NCBI RefSeq assembly: GCF_900113315.1
Contig: NZ_FOZG01000001.1
Coordinates: forward strand, 1,860,001-1,924,000
Origin: Sphingomonas jatrophae
Lineage (GTDB): Bacteria > Pseudomonadota > Alphaproteobacteria > Sphingomonadales > Sphingomonadaceae
Direction of reading: 5' to 3'
Length of the DNA: 64,000 nucleotides
Positions within the stretch are counted from its first letter, which is position 1, and every line of letters starts with the position of its first letter. The notes below the pieces were generated by a model. That model was not told the origin of the DNA and searched no databases. It worked only from the letters and a program-made list of their open reading frames with translations. Shown piece after piece: positions 8,867-16,278 of the stretch. The position numbers and the translations under genes were made by a program.

Positions 8867-10020
8867 TCCGCCGCGATCGCGGTCGGCGCCGCCTGCTTGT
8901 TGCGGAAGTGCGGGATCACCTTCTGACCGATGTTGCGGATCGTCTCCAGGATGGACTCGTGCGGGATGGTGCCCATCTGGAACAGGAACAGCACCTCGTC
9001 CGCGCCCGCTTCCTGCAGCCGCGTGACGTAGCGGATACAATCATCGGCATTGCCATAGGCATCCTGCGCGACCGTGTAGTTGCTGGTCATCGCATCCGCG
9101 CCGTCGACGATCTTCTCTTCCGAGATGTAGGCGACGACCTGCTCGCGCGCCTTCTCCAGCGCGTCGGCATTCTCTTCGTCGGACTCGATGTGCGCGGTCG
9201 GCTTCGGCCCGCCCTGATACCAGTAGGAGATCGCCTCGGCGAAGAAGCGCTGGCCCTTCAGGCCGATGCGGCGCGCCTCGTCGCGGTCGTCCAGCACGCA
9301 GGCCGCGCAGAAGGCGGCGAGATGCTCGGTCGGCACCACGCCGACCTGATCCTCGGCCTTCCGGTTGCGGAAATTCTCGCGGTAGATGGCGTTCTTGCGC
9401 GCAATCTCCTCCGGGCCGGAGAAGCCGAGCACCAGCGCGCCGATGCCGCGGCGGCCCGCCAGCTCCAGCGTCGATTCCCGCGTGCACGCATAATAAAGCG
9501 GCGGATGCGGCGTCTGCAGCGGCTTGGGGTGGATCGGCCGGCGCGGGATCTTGATGTAGGTGCCGTCGTGCTCGATCTCGTCCTGCGTCATGATCTTCGG
9601 GATCAGATACATCGACTCGTCGATCATCGGCTGCAGCTCTTTCAGGTCATAGCCGAACGTGCCGGCTTCCTGCTGCGTGCCGCCCTTGCCCATGCCGAAA
9701 TGGACGCGGCCGTTGGACAGGATGTCCAGCGTCGCGATCCGCTCCGCCACCTTCACCGGATGGTTCATCGCCGGCGGCAGGCAGACGACGCCGTGGCCGA
9801 TGCCGATCCGGCTGGTCTTGCCGGCGAGGAAGGCCAGCATCGTCTCGGGCGCGGACATGTGGGCATATTGGGTGAGCGCGGTATGCTCGACGCACCACAC
9901 CGTATCGAAGCCCTGCTGCTCGGCCAGCATGACCTGCTCGACGATCTCGTTGAAGCAGCGCACCTCGGATTCGCGCGACGGATCCGCCATCTGCGCTTCG
10001 TAAATGATCGAGAACTTCAT
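8863..10020 (-). CDS. LLM-class flavin-dependent monooxygenase (luciferase-like)
   Basis: TIM-barrel flavoprotein of 385 residues in the bacterial luciferase family, which uses reduced FMN from a partner reductase to oxygenate a substrate, often by Baeyer-Villiger or hydroxylation chemistry. Family features seen: WCVEHTAL near residue 42, IGIGHGVVCLPP, the HPVKVAERIATLDILSNGR stretch typical of the family, and FGMGKGG. A GAGAGGATCACCC ribosome region precedes ATG 10020. It is coupled to the SDR downstream and divergent from an aldo/keto reductase across 242 bp that carry a long direct repeat. Substrate unknown. Confidence 0.87.
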   Translation of the reverse strand: MKFSIIYEAQMADPSRESEVRCFNEIVEQVMLAEQQGFDTVWCVEHTALTQYAHMSAPETMLAFLAGKTSRIGIGHGVVCLPPAMNHPVKVAERIATLDILSNGRVHFGMGKGGTQQEAGTFGYDLKELQPMIDESMYLIPKIMTQDEIEHDGTYIKIPRRPIHPKPLQTPHPPLYYACTRESTLELAGRRGIGALVLGFSGPEEIARKNAIYRENFRNRKAEDQVGVVPTEHLAAFCAACVLDDRDEARRIGLKGQRFFAEAISYWYQGGPKPTAHIESDEENADALEKAREQVVAYISEEKIVDGADAMTSNYTVAQDAYGNADDCIRYVTRLQEAGADEVLFLFQMGTIPHESILETIRNIGQKVIPHFRNKQAAPTAIAAE

Positions 10021-10106
10021 GGGTGATCCTCTCCCTCGCCCGCCGTTGTCCGGCCCCGTGGCATGATCCTAGCGCCCGTGCGGCGGCGTACATCGTCCAT
10101 TCGGAC

Positions 10107-10178
10107 TATGCGTGGCGCCCTTATGCCGCTCCGCGTTCGCGTAAGTCCAGCGGTTCTGCGGCCCGATATGCGTGGCGC
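10107..10178. promoter_or_regulatory. Direct repeat pair in the divergent LLM/AKR intergenic region
   Basis: The 12-mer TATGCGTGGCGC occurs at 10107-10118 and again at 10167-10178, exactly 60 bp apart, in the 242-bp region between two divergent genes. A perfect 12-base repeat at that distance is unlikely by chance in so short a region and suggests two binding sites for one regulator. Binding is inferred. Confidence 0.4.
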
Positions 10179-10222
10179 TTGCTTGTTCCCGCCACGAACG
10201 CGCGCTACGGATCGCCCGCCAC

Positions 10223-10247
10223 GCCGGCGTGCGCCGGCTCCCTTTTT
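10223..10247 (+). terminator. Possible leader terminator or attenuator before the AKR gene
   Basis: GCCGGC at 10223-10228 and GCCGGC at 10233-10238 can pair around a GTGC loop, with TTTTT at 10243-10247. It lies 16 bp upstream of the aldo/keto reductase ATG, so it would end or attenuate transcripts entering that gene. The stem is short, so this is a weak call. Confidence 0.3.
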
Positions 10248-10262
10248 CGCAAAGGATGACGG

Positions 10263-11234
10263 ATGCTTTCAAAGGTGACGATCGCCGGGACGGACCTGTC
10301 CGTCAGCCAACTCTGCTACGGCACCAACATGCTGGGCACCGCGGTGGATCAGGATCGCGCCAATGCGATCCTCGACACCTTCGTGCAGCACGGCGGCAAT
10401 TTCGTCGACAGCGCGCGCATGTATGGCGATTGGGTGCCCGGCCCCGCCGGCGCGAGCGAGCGGGCGATCGGTGCCTGGCTCAGGACCCGCTCGCGCGAGG
10501 GGATCGTGGTCGCCACCAAGGGCGCGGCGATGGACATGCGCGCGGGTGACTGGCGCAACCGCGTGACGCCCGCGGACATCGAGAAGGATCTGGGCGAGAG
10601 CCTCGAGCATCTCGGTATCAAGACGATCGATCTCTACTGGCTCCACGCCGACAATCCCGAAGCCCCCGTCGAGCCGCTGATCGACGCGCTGCTCCAGCAC
10701 CAGGCGGCGGGGCGCATCCGCTATTTCGGCGCGTCCAACTGGTCGGCAGATCGCATCCGCGCCGCCAACGCCTATGCCGCGTCGATCGGCAAGCAGGGCT
10801 TCGTCGCCGCGCAGCCCTTCTGGGGCCTCGCCCTGCCCGACAAGGCGGGGGCCGACGCGCAGGGCTACCAGCTCCATTACGAGGGCAATTACGAGACGCT
10901 GCACGCCGAAGGCCTGCCGATCATCCCCTATGCCGGGCAGAGCGGCGGCTATTTCACCAAGCTCGACCAGGGCGGCGAGGATGCGCTCGGCGATCAGCTG
11001 AAGGCGCGCTACGCCAATCCGGGCAATGCCCGGCGGCTCGCCGCGGTGCAGGCGCTGGCCAAGGCCAAGGGCGTCTCGATCAACGAGATCGTCCTCGCCT
11101 ATCTGGTCAACCAGCCCAACCAGACCATCCCGATCATCGGCGCCTCGCGCCCTGAGCAGATCGAGGAAAGCGTCAAGGCGGTCGACGTGAAGCTCACCGC
11201 GGCCGAGCTGGCGCAGCTGCGCGGCGAGGGCTGA
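10263..11234 (+). CDS. Aldo/keto reductase
   Basis: NADPH-dependent oxidoreductase of the AKR superfamily, 323 residues, (beta/alpha)8 barrel. The catalytic tetrad is visible: Asp in FVDSARMYG, Tyr in the same segment, Lys in VATKGA and His in YWLHADNP. The cofactor-binding end has IPIIGASRPEQIEESVKA. ATG 10263 follows AAAGGATGACGG. It starts a three-gene plus-strand unit with the SRPBCC and VOC proteins (37 bp, then a 4-bp overlap). It may reduce an aldehyde or ketone, but the substrate cannot be inferred. Confidence 0.9.
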   Translation: MLSKVTIAGTDLSVSQLCYGTNMLGTAVDQDRANAILDTFVQHGGNFVDSARMYGDWVPGPAGASERAIGAWLRTRSREGIVVATKGAAMDMRAGDWRNRVTPADIEKDLGESLEHLGIKTIDLYWLHADNPEAPVEPLIDALLQHQAAGRIRYFGASNWSADRIRAANAYAASIGKQGFVAAQPFWGLALPDKAGADAQGYQLHYEGNYETLHAEGLPIIPYAGQSGGYFTKLDQGGEDALGDQLKARYANPGNARRLAAVQALAKAKGVSINEIVLAYLVNQPNQTIPIIGASRPEQIEESVKAVDVKLTAAELAQLRGEG

Positions 11235-11271
11235 TCCGGCGCCGGCCGCCATGCTGCCAAGGAGAGGATAA

Positions 11272-11793
11272 ATGACCGAAGCTCCGTTCGATCCGTTCGC
11301 CGCCTACGACAATTCAACGCTCGTCGCCTCCGATCCGATCGAAATCGACGCGCCCGCCTCCGTCGTCTGGGAAGTGCTGACCGACCTGCCGAAGTACAGC
11401 GCGTGGAATCCGTTCTGCGTGCGCGCGGAATCCACGCTGGAAATGGGCGCGCCGGTGACGATGTCGCTGGTCGACTATACCGGTGGCGGCCAGCTCGCGC
11501 CCAATGTCGAATATGTCTGCGCGTTCGAGCCGGAGCGGCTGCTGTCGTGGGAATTGCTCGACAATCCGGTATGGCCCTACCCCGCCCGCCGCGATCAGGT
11601 GATCACCGCGCTCGGGCCGGATCGTTGCCGCTATCTCTCCACCGATGCCTTTCACGGGCCGAACGGCGTCCATGTGATGAATTTCTGCGGCCCCTGGGTG
11701 AAGCGCGCCTTCGACGACACCGCCCGCGCGCTGAAGAAGCGGGCCGAGGCGCTCCATGCCGAGCGCGGCGCCAGCCAGGAGAAAGCCGCATGA
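11272..11793 (+). CDS. SRPBCC (START/Bet v1-like) domain protein
   Basis: Small protein of 173 residues with the polyketide_cyc2 pattern: IEIDAPASVVWEVLTDLPKY near residues 24-43, then WNPFCV and a central beta-rich section, ending in a long C-terminal helix FDDTARALKKRAEAL. The fold makes a deep hydrophobic pocket and is used for lipid or aromatic ligand binding or cyclisation. The GGAGAGG ribosome site is good. The stop overlaps the VOC gene start (ATGA), so the two are coupled. No catalytic residues can be named. Confidence 0.8.
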   Translation: MTEAPFDPFAAYDNSTLVASDPIEIDAPASVVWEVLTDLPKYSAWNPFCVRAESTLEMGAPVTMSLVDYTGGGQLAPNVEYVCAFEPERLLSWELLDNPVWPYPARRDQVITALGPDRCRYLSTDAFHGPNGVHVMNFCGPWVKRAFDDTARALKKRAEALHAERGASQEKAA

Positions 11794-12227
11794 GCACGCC
11801 CACCTTCTCGCACATCGGCCTGTGCGTCACCGACATCGATCGCAGCGTGAACTTCTACGTGCAGGGCCTCGGCTTCGAACTCGGCCAGGGTTACGAGATC
11901 GGCGCGCCGTTCCACATCGTCATGGATCTGCCGGACACTCTCCACCTCAAGTCGCAATTCGTCCAGAAGGACGGCGTGCAGCTGGAATTGCTGCAATATT
12001 TCGCCCCCGAGACGCTCGGCCCGGCGGAGCGTCGGCCGATGAACCAGCTCGGCCTCACCCACCTGTCCGTCCGCGTCGAGGCGATCGAGCCGGTGATCGA
12101 GCGTGTCGTCGCGCATGGCGGCCAGGTCCACCGCGAGACCTATGTCGATGCCGGCCCCGGCGGTGAATTCGTCTACTGCACCGATCCGGACGGCATTCGC
12201 GTCGAGCTGATGCGCCTCAACGGCTGA
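11790..12227 (+). CDS. VOC-family (glyoxalase/extradiol dioxygenase fold) protein
   Basis: Protein of 145 residues with paired beta-alpha-beta-beta-beta modules. It starts FSHIGLCVTDIDRSVNFYVQ, the normal VOC opening with the first metal ligand His, and later has LTHLSVRVE with the second His and CTDPDGIRVELM with the distal Glu. That is compatible with a metal-dependent isomerase, epimerase or lyase acting on a small, perhaps CoA-linked, substrate. ATG overlaps the SRPBCC stop by 4 bp. The exact reaction is open. Confidence 0.85.
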   Translation: MSTPTFSHIGLCVTDIDRSVNFYVQGLGFELGQGYEIGAPFHIVMDLPDTLHLKSQFVQKDGVQLELLQYFAPETLGPAERRPMNQLGLTHLSVRVEAIEPVIERVVAHGGQVHRETYVDAGPGGEFVYCTDPDGIRVELMRLNG

Positions 12228-12234
12228 GGCGGCT

Positions 12235-12266
12235 GGCAGGGCGTTTCTCCGGGGAAACGCCCTGCC
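12235..12266. terminator. Bidirectional hairpin with an embedded parS-like palindrome
   Basis: GGCAGGGCGTTTC (12235-12247) and GAAACGCCCTGCC (12254-12266) form a perfect 13-bp stem with a 6-base loop between two convergent genes, fitting a bidirectional terminator although no T-run follows. Its centre, GTTTCTCCGGGGAAAC at 12243-12258, differs by one base from the palindrome repeated around rep-par, so it may also be a ParB site. Confidence 0.6.
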
Positions 12267-12271
12267 GCCAC

Positions 12272-12706
12272 TCAGGCCACCGGGAGCGGGAAATCCGCGC
12301 TGAAGCCCGGCACCTGCCGCCGCGCGGCGATCCGCCAGCCCGCGGGCGTGCGGCGGAACTCGTCCTCATACCACAGGCCCGTCACCGACGTGCTCAGCGC
12401 ACCGCCGGGCTGCACCGCCGTCATCGGCACGAGCGCGGCGGAGCGCACCGTCGCCGTATCGCCGTTCAGCGCGATCGAGTTGGTCGATCCCGCATGCAGC
12501 GTCATCGCCAGCCCCTCCACGATCGGCTGGAGGAAGGCGATCATTGCATCCGGCCCCGTCACCTCGCCGAGACCGATATAATCCAGCCGCGCATCCTCGG
12601 TGAACAGCGCGCGGAACGCGTCCCAGCGCTGCTGGTCGAGCAGGTGGCAATATTGCGCCAGCACCTCCTCGATCTCCGCCCGGTCGATCAGATCCTGCAA
12701 GGTCAT
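12272..12706 (-). CDS. SnoaL/NTF2-like domain protein
   Basis: Single-domain protein of 144 residues with the cone-shaped NTF2 fold pattern: LIDRAEIEEVLAQYCHLLDQ, RWDAFRALFTEDARLDYIG, a central GPDAMIAFL and the C-terminal sheet WRIAARRQVPGF. This group (PF13577) includes dehydratases, isomerases and non-enzymatic binding proteins. ATG 12706 overlaps the stop of the upstream TIM-barrel gene (ATGA), so they form an operon. It lacks the classical ketosteroid-isomerase EDPVG signature found in the gene at 52768. Function unknown. Confidence 0.8.
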   Translation of the reverse strand: MTLQDLIDRAEIEEVLAQYCHLLDQQRWDAFRALFTEDARLDYIGLGEVTGPDAMIAFLQPIVEGLAMTLHAGSTNSIALNGDTATVRSAALVPMTAVQPGGALSTSVTGLWYEDEFRRTPAGWRIAARRQVPGFSADFPLPVA

Positions 12707-13518
12707 CGCGCCCTCCCCTTTATCGCCTGTCGCACGCTCTCCACCGCCGCGCGCGCCCGCACCTCGGCCGGGACGCCCGCCGCCAGCGCCGTGTCCCGCG
12801 GCAGCTCCACGCTGGCCCGGCAGCCGGGCGGCAGCGCCGCGGCGAAGCCGGCGACATCCAGCGCCCCCTCCCCCGCCAGTTGCCGCTCGTGCGAGGCCTC
12901 ATAATCCCACGACAGCGTTTCCTGCACCGCCGGCGCATCGCAATATTGGCCGTAGAGGATCCACTCGCCCGGTACCCCCGCCAGATCCGCCACCGTCCCG
13001 CCCGACCGCGCAAGGTGCAGCAGATCCGCATTCACGCCGACGCGCCCCGGCGCCCCCACCCCGCGCACCAGCGCTACCGCTTCGCGGAGCGTGCGCACCT
13101 GCGACAGCGGATAATATTCCACCACCACCTTCAGCCCGAAGCCGTCCGCCGCCTCGCAAAAGGCCGCAAAGCGGTCCGCCCGCCGCGCCGCGTCCCGGTC
13201 ATAGGCCAGCACGTTGACGCCCCATGCGCCGAGCCTCGCCGCCGTCTCCAGCGCGGGGGCGAAAGCCGCGATGTCGCTGCGCGCGCTCAGGGTAAAGGGA
13301 TAGGCGATGTCCAGCGTCACGCCGCTGTCCGCCATCCGCGCCAGCGTCTCGCGCCGCTCGGCCGTATCGCCGTGGATGTCGAAGCCGGGCAAGCGCGGCA
13401 GCACCGCCATGGGCTCGAGAAACAGGCACACCGCCGCGCAGCCCGCCGCCGCCGCCACCGCGACAAGCTGCGACGGTGTCGTGTCCGCCACGGTCAGATG
13501 ATCCAGCGCCAGCCGCAT
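12703..13518 (-). CDS. Sugar phosphate isomerase/epimerase-like TIM-barrel protein
   Basis: AP endonuclease 2/xylose isomerase-like barrel of 271 residues. Visible metal-type positions are Glu in VVVEYYPLS and Asp in VGVNADLLHLAR, followed by WILYGQYCDAP and a C-terminal SVELPRD. Many members isomerise or dehydrate sugars or inositols, but the family also has catabolic members of unknown reaction. GGAGGGGAGAGGGG precedes ATG 13518. It is coupled to the SnoaL-like gene by a 4-bp overlap. A distant relative sits at 49081, also beside catabolic genes. Confidence 0.78.
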   Translation of the reverse strand: MRLALDHLTVADTTPSQLVAVAAAAGCAAVCLFLEPMAVLPRLPGFDIHGDTAERRETLARMADSGVTLDIAYPFTLSARSDIAAFAPALETAARLGAWGVNVLAYDRDAARRADRFAAFCEAADGFGLKVVVEYYPLSQVRTLREAVALVRGVGAPGRVGVNADLLHLARSGGTVADLAGVPGEWILYGQYCDAPAVQETLSWDYEASHERQLAGEGALDVAGFAAALPPGCRASVELPRDTALAAGVPAEVRARAAVESVRQAIKGRAR

Positions 13519-13601
13519 CGTCGCCCCTCTCCCCTCCTCGCGCTATGGCGTGGCCCGCGCGCAGGCTCAAGCAACGATCCGCGCCCCTCAGGAGAGCGAA
13601 G

Positions 13602-14051
13602 ATGACCGGACAGGCAGCCCCCCTCCCCCACCCGCCCGAGGCCGCCTTCGTCGGCGCATGGGATCTGGTGCTGTGGACCAGCTTTCGCGCGGACGGCAAC
13701 GCGCATCACCCCTTCGGCCGCGACTGCATCGGCCAGATCCTCTACACCGCCGACGGCCGGATGAGCTGCCACCTGACGCGGGCCGGCCGCCAGCCGCTCG
13801 GCGCCGGGATCTACGACGTGTCGGATGCGGCGCTTGGCGCCACGACGCGGGATTATTCGGGTTATTTCGGCACGTGGACGGTCGATGCTGCGGCTGGCAT
13901 CGTCACCCATCACGTGCTCGGCGCCTGGTATCCCGACTGGATCGGCCTCGACCAGCCCCGCCGGTTCAGCTTCGAGGGGGACGAACTGGTGCTGGAGGCA
14001 GAGACCGGCGGAGAGCGCGTGCAGCTTCGCTGGCGGCGCGTGGCCGCGTGA
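13602..14051 (+). CDS. Lipocalin-like domain protein
   Basis: Protein of 149 residues matching the lipocalin-like (PF13924) pattern: FVGAWDLVLWTSF, then IGQILYTADGRMSCHLTR, SGYFGTWTVDAAAGIVTHHV and a final strand segment. These small beta-barrel proteins are common near catabolic and polyketide genes and probably bind a hydrophobic ligand. The ATG at 13602 with AGGAGAGCG upstream is preferred; the reading frame is open further upstream but antisense to the isomerase gene. No signal peptide. Confidence 0.75.
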   Translation: MTGQAAPLPHPPEAAFVGAWDLVLWTSFRADGNAHHPFGRDCIGQILYTADGRMSCHLTRAGRQPLGAGIYDVSDAALGATTRDYSGYFGTWTVDAAAGIVTHHVLGAWYPDWIGLDQPRRFSFEGDELVLEAETGGERVQLRWRRVAA

Positions 14052-14161
14052 TGCGGCGCAGCGTGGCGCCGATATGGTTTACGGCCGAGATCCCCGTGGC
14101 GCCTCGGTGATCGGCACAAATCATCAGCGTGATCGTGATTAATCGTTCGCTGGCGGTCATT

Positions 14162-14194
14162 TTGTGCTGGCGTGCCGCAATGCACCATATTAAT
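14162..14194 (+). promoter_or_regulatory. Possible promoter of the PRC-like gene
   Basis: TTGTGC at 14162-14167 and the AT-rich CATATTAAT beginning at 14186 are spaced about 18 bp apart, about 35 bp upstream of the ATG at 14228, in an otherwise GC-rich region. This resembles a sigma-70 type promoter; no experimental support. Confidence 0.3.
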
Positions 14195-14227
14195 GCTGCG
14201 GCCGCTAATTCTGCCACGGAGACTTCC

Positions 14228-14509
14228 ATGCGTTCGTTCATGCTTACCCTCGCCGCGATCGCCGCGATCAGCGGGTCCGCCGCCATTGCCCAGACCGCGC
14301 CCAAGGCCGGCAATGTGATCGTGTCCAGCGACGGCAAGCGCATCGGCCGCATCGACCGGATCGTCAACGACGCCGCGGGCCAGCCCAGCACCGCGTCGGT
14401 GATCTTCGACTCGCACTTCGTCTACGTGCCCGTCAGCACGCTGACCGTTGCCGAGAATGGCCGTGCGACCACCTCGCTCAGCCGCAAGGAAGTCGCCGCG
14501 CTGCGCTAA
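14228..14509 (+). CDS. Small exported PRC-barrel-like protein
   Basis: Small protein of 93 residues. A signal peptide is clear: MRSFMLTLAAIAAISGSAAIAQ, with cleavage likely after the final AQ or nearby. The mature part has IVSSDGKRIGRIDRIVND and FVYVPVSTLTVAE, the short-strand pattern of PRC-barrel-like stress proteins that are common in sphingomonads. Start at 14228 has GGAG upstream; a longer in-frame start would put extra residues before the signal peptide and is rejected. The gene stands alone and is followed by a good terminator. Periplasmic, function unknown. Confidence 0.75.
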   Translation: MRSFMLTLAAIAAISGSAAIAQTAPKAGNVIVSSDGKRIGRIDRIVNDAAGQPSTASVIFDSHFVYVPVSTLTVAENGRATTSLSRKEVAALR

Positions 14510-14535
14510 GCGCCGCTGCATCTGCGAGCTTTCGG

Positions 14536-14571
14536 CACCCCGGGCGACCACAGGGTCTCCCGGGGTGTTTT
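14536..14571 (+). terminator. Rho-independent terminator
   Basis: CACCCCGGG (14536-14544) pairs with CCCGGGGTG (14559-14567), with an inner GACC/GGTC stem, followed directly by TTTT (14568-14571). It lies 27 bp after the stop of the small exported protein and separates it from the replication region. Confidence 0.85.
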
Positions 14572-14721
14572 GCGTCCACGGTGCTGCGATGCACCTTTCA
14601 TCCCTTTCAAACCAAGCGAAGCTCTCACCGCGTTAGAGAGGTTATTCAGAGTCTTAGAAGGTTAGATCCCTCCGGCGCACGGCCAACCCGCCGGAATCGC
14701 GCGAGTCGCGCGCATCGGCGT

Positions 14722-14826
14722 GTTCCCGGAAGATCGACACTTCGTTCCCGAAGGATCGATGTAGCCGTTCCCGAAGGATCGACCCTGCGTTCCCGAAAGG
14801 GCGTGCCCCGTTCCCGGAGTGTCGAA
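14722..14826 (+). repeat. Five iterons, putative Rep-binding sites
   Basis: GTTCCCG begins at 14722, 14744, 14767, 14789 and 14810, spacing 22, 23, 22 and 21 bp, with a shared extension close to GTTCCCGAAGGATCGA (repeats 2 and 3 are identical over 16 bases). Spacing of about two helical turns is typical of Rep iterons. Confidence 0.8.
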
Positions 14827-14857
14827 GGCCTGCCCTGCGGCGCTGATCGGCCGGCCG

Positions 14858-14907
14858 GATTGAATCACTTCGCGCGCGCTTTCCGCCGACGAGGTTCAAT
14901 CTCGTCG
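14858..14907. repeat. Nested inverted repeats in the origin region
   Basis: GATTGAA at 14858-14864 mirrors TTCAATC at 14895-14901, and CGACGAG (14887-14893) mirrors CTCGTCG (14901-14907) around a 7-base loop. TCGCGCGCGC occurs on both sides. The segment could form a hairpin in the origin or end the rep transcript. Confidence 0.5.
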
Positions 14908-14940
14908 CGCGCGCACTCGGCAGCACCGGCTGCGACCAAA

Positions 14941-14960
14941 CGAACCGACACTTCGGGAAC
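14941..14960 (-). repeat. Inverted iteron copy
   Basis: The reverse complement reads GTTCCCGAAGTGTCGGTTCG, matching the iteron core, in the orientation opposite to the five-copy array and 66 bp from the rep stop codon. Such isolated inverted copies can serve in copy control. Confidence 0.55.
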
Positions 14961-15026
14961 GCGCCAGCCGGGCGGCAACGCGAAGCGCCGCGTCGATCGG
15001 CAATTGCGGGGGATCGGCAGGCCGCG

Positions 15027-16202
15027 TCAGCGGCCGAGTTCGTGCCGGTGCTTGGCGTCATACTGGCGGACGAAGCCGATGAACGCATTCTGGTAGTTGA
15101 CCGGCGTCCGCTCCTGCGCGCCGTCGATCCATTCGCGGAACAGCTGGTGGAGATTGTCATAATCCCACCCCGGACACTCGCCGCGCAGCAGGGCCAGCGT
15201 CTCGTCGGTCACCAGCCCGTCGCCTGCCCGCGTCGACAGCCGCGTGATCGTTCGCCGGATCAGCTTGGCGGCATCCTGCGCCGGCACGGCCGCGGCCTCC
15301 GCCGCATCGGCGGGGGGAACCGCCGGGACCCTCGCCGTCCGCACCGGCCTGGCCGCCCCCTCCCCTGCCGCACGCCGCCGCATGCGCAAGGCCGGCTCGC
15401 GCTTGCCCGCGGCCTGCTCCAAGGTCAGCGCGTAGCCGGGCAGCGCATCCTTCTCGGCGATCTTGGCGATCTCGAATTTGAAGCGGCGATACTGCCCCTC
15501 CGCGCCCGATTTCTCGAACAAGGTCGGCATCGAGATGGCGAAGCCCGCCTCCCCTGCCCCGCCGGCATGCTTGCGCGCGACCTTGTACAGCCAGCGCTCG
15601 CGTCCGCCGGTAATGTCGAAATAAGCGCGGTCGATGGAGAGCACGCCGCCCTGCATCAGCACGCCCTCATAGAACCAGTTGCTGAGCTCGATCGTCATGC
15701 CGCGCGATCGCTCGGTCCGCTCGTCGACCAGCTGCGTCCAGCCGTCGAGCCAGCTGAATGTCGCCTCGCGCCGGTTCTCCGCGCGGATGTTGGTCTTCAC
15801 CGTCGTAGCGACCAGCCGGTCGAGCGACTGGCCGAGCAGCTCATAGGCACGCCCGGTCGTCGGCCGGCCGATGGCGCGGAGCAGATCATAAGGCATCAGG
15901 TGGAGCTTGCGCGGCACGTCGTTGGCGCCGCGCCGCGCCATGTCGGCCAGCACGCTGGCGCAATAGATCAGGATGTCCGCATCCCAGATCGTCGCCATGC
16001 CGTAATCCGGATTGGCCGAGACATGGACCCACAATTTGCCGTCGGGCGCGCGATAGTCGATCGGCTTGACCCGCTTGGATTTCGCCAGGCTGAAGAAGGG
16101 GCGCTCCATCATCTCCCGCTGATCGCGCAGCGGCAGATCGGCGAGGTAGGGCAGGAACAGGTCGAACTGGCTCGGCACCGGTTCGCGCGCAGCGACGGTC
16201 AT
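15027..16202 (-). CDS. repA: Replication initiator protein RepA (RPA family)
   Basis: Plasmid replication initiator of about 391 residues with the family core PFFSLAKSKRVKPIDYRA, MATIWDADILIYCASVLADM, the first winged-helix region up to RAYELLGQSLDRLVATTVKT, and FSWLDGWTQLVDERTERSRG. The second half has WLYKVARKHAG and a basic, Ala/Pro-rich linker, then a C-terminal domain with LLRGECPGWDYDNL. It would bind the iterons just downstream and open the origin. Start ATG 16202 fits family alignments; a GTG at 16244 is an alternative. A parS-like palindrome sits four bases before the ATG, so ParB binding might repress rep. Confidence 0.92.
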   Translation of the reverse strand: MTVAAREPVPSQFDLFLPYLADLPLRDQREMMERPFFSLAKSKRVKPIDYRAPDGKLWVHVSANPDYGMATIWDADILIYCASVLADMARRGANDVPRKLHLMPYDLLRAIGRPTTGRAYELLGQSLDRLVATTVKTNIRAENRREATFSWLDGWTQLVDERTERSRGMTIELSNWFYEGVLMQGGVLSIDRAYFDITGGRERWLYKVARKHAGGAGEAGFAISMPTLFEKSGAEGQYRRFKFEIAKIAEKDALPGYALTLEQAAGKREPALRMRRRAAGEGAARPVRTARVPAVPPADAAEAAAVPAQDAAKLIRRTITRLSTRAGDGLVTDETLALLRGECPGWDYDNLHQLFREWIDGAQERTPVNYQNAFIGFVRQYDAKHRHELGR

Positions 16203-16205
16203 CGC

Positions 16206-16225
16206 CTGTTTCCCCGGGAAAACAG
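16206..16225. promoter_or_regulatory. parS-like palindrome directly upstream of repA
   Basis: CTGTTTCCCCGGGAAAACAG is a 20-bp near-perfect palindrome (one unmatched pair) sharing the core of the perfect copies at 16251 and 18871. It overlaps where the rep ribosome site would be. Role as ParB site and rep control site is inferred. Confidence 0.6.
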
Positions 16226-16250
16226 CGTCGCCGCGGGCAGGCACGGGGGA

Positions 16251-16270
16251 ACGTTTCCCCGGGGAAACGT
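16251..16270. promoter_or_regulatory. parS-like palindrome between parB and repA
   Basis: ACGTTTCCCCGGGGAAACGT is a perfect 20-bp palindrome in the 76-bp parB-repA gap. The 16-bp core GTTTCCCCGGGGAAAC recurs exactly at 18871. It resembles the architecture, not the sequence, of chromosomal parS (GTTTC...GAAAC arms). Confidence 0.75.
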
Positions 16271-16278
16271 CCGCTCAT

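Larger units (their letters stand above)
14580..15026. other. Putative plasmid origin region (oriV)
   Basis: No gene is seen in about 450 bp between a terminator and the 3' end of rep. It holds a locally AT-richer stretch (about 14585-14670), five direct iterons (14722-14826), a dyad-rich segment (14858-14907) and one inverted iteron copy (14941-14960). Iterons next to rep with a nearby AT-rich stretch are the standard layout of a theta-type origin. The role as origin is inferred. Confidence 0.65.

Noticed and set aside
10023-10278. Short open frames between the luciferase-like and AKR genes
   Set aside because: No ribosome site, no domain; region fits a divergent promoter.
14581-15096. Possible 171-codon gene across the origin
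   Set aside because: Made largely of the iterons and dyads; Arg-rich with no motif.
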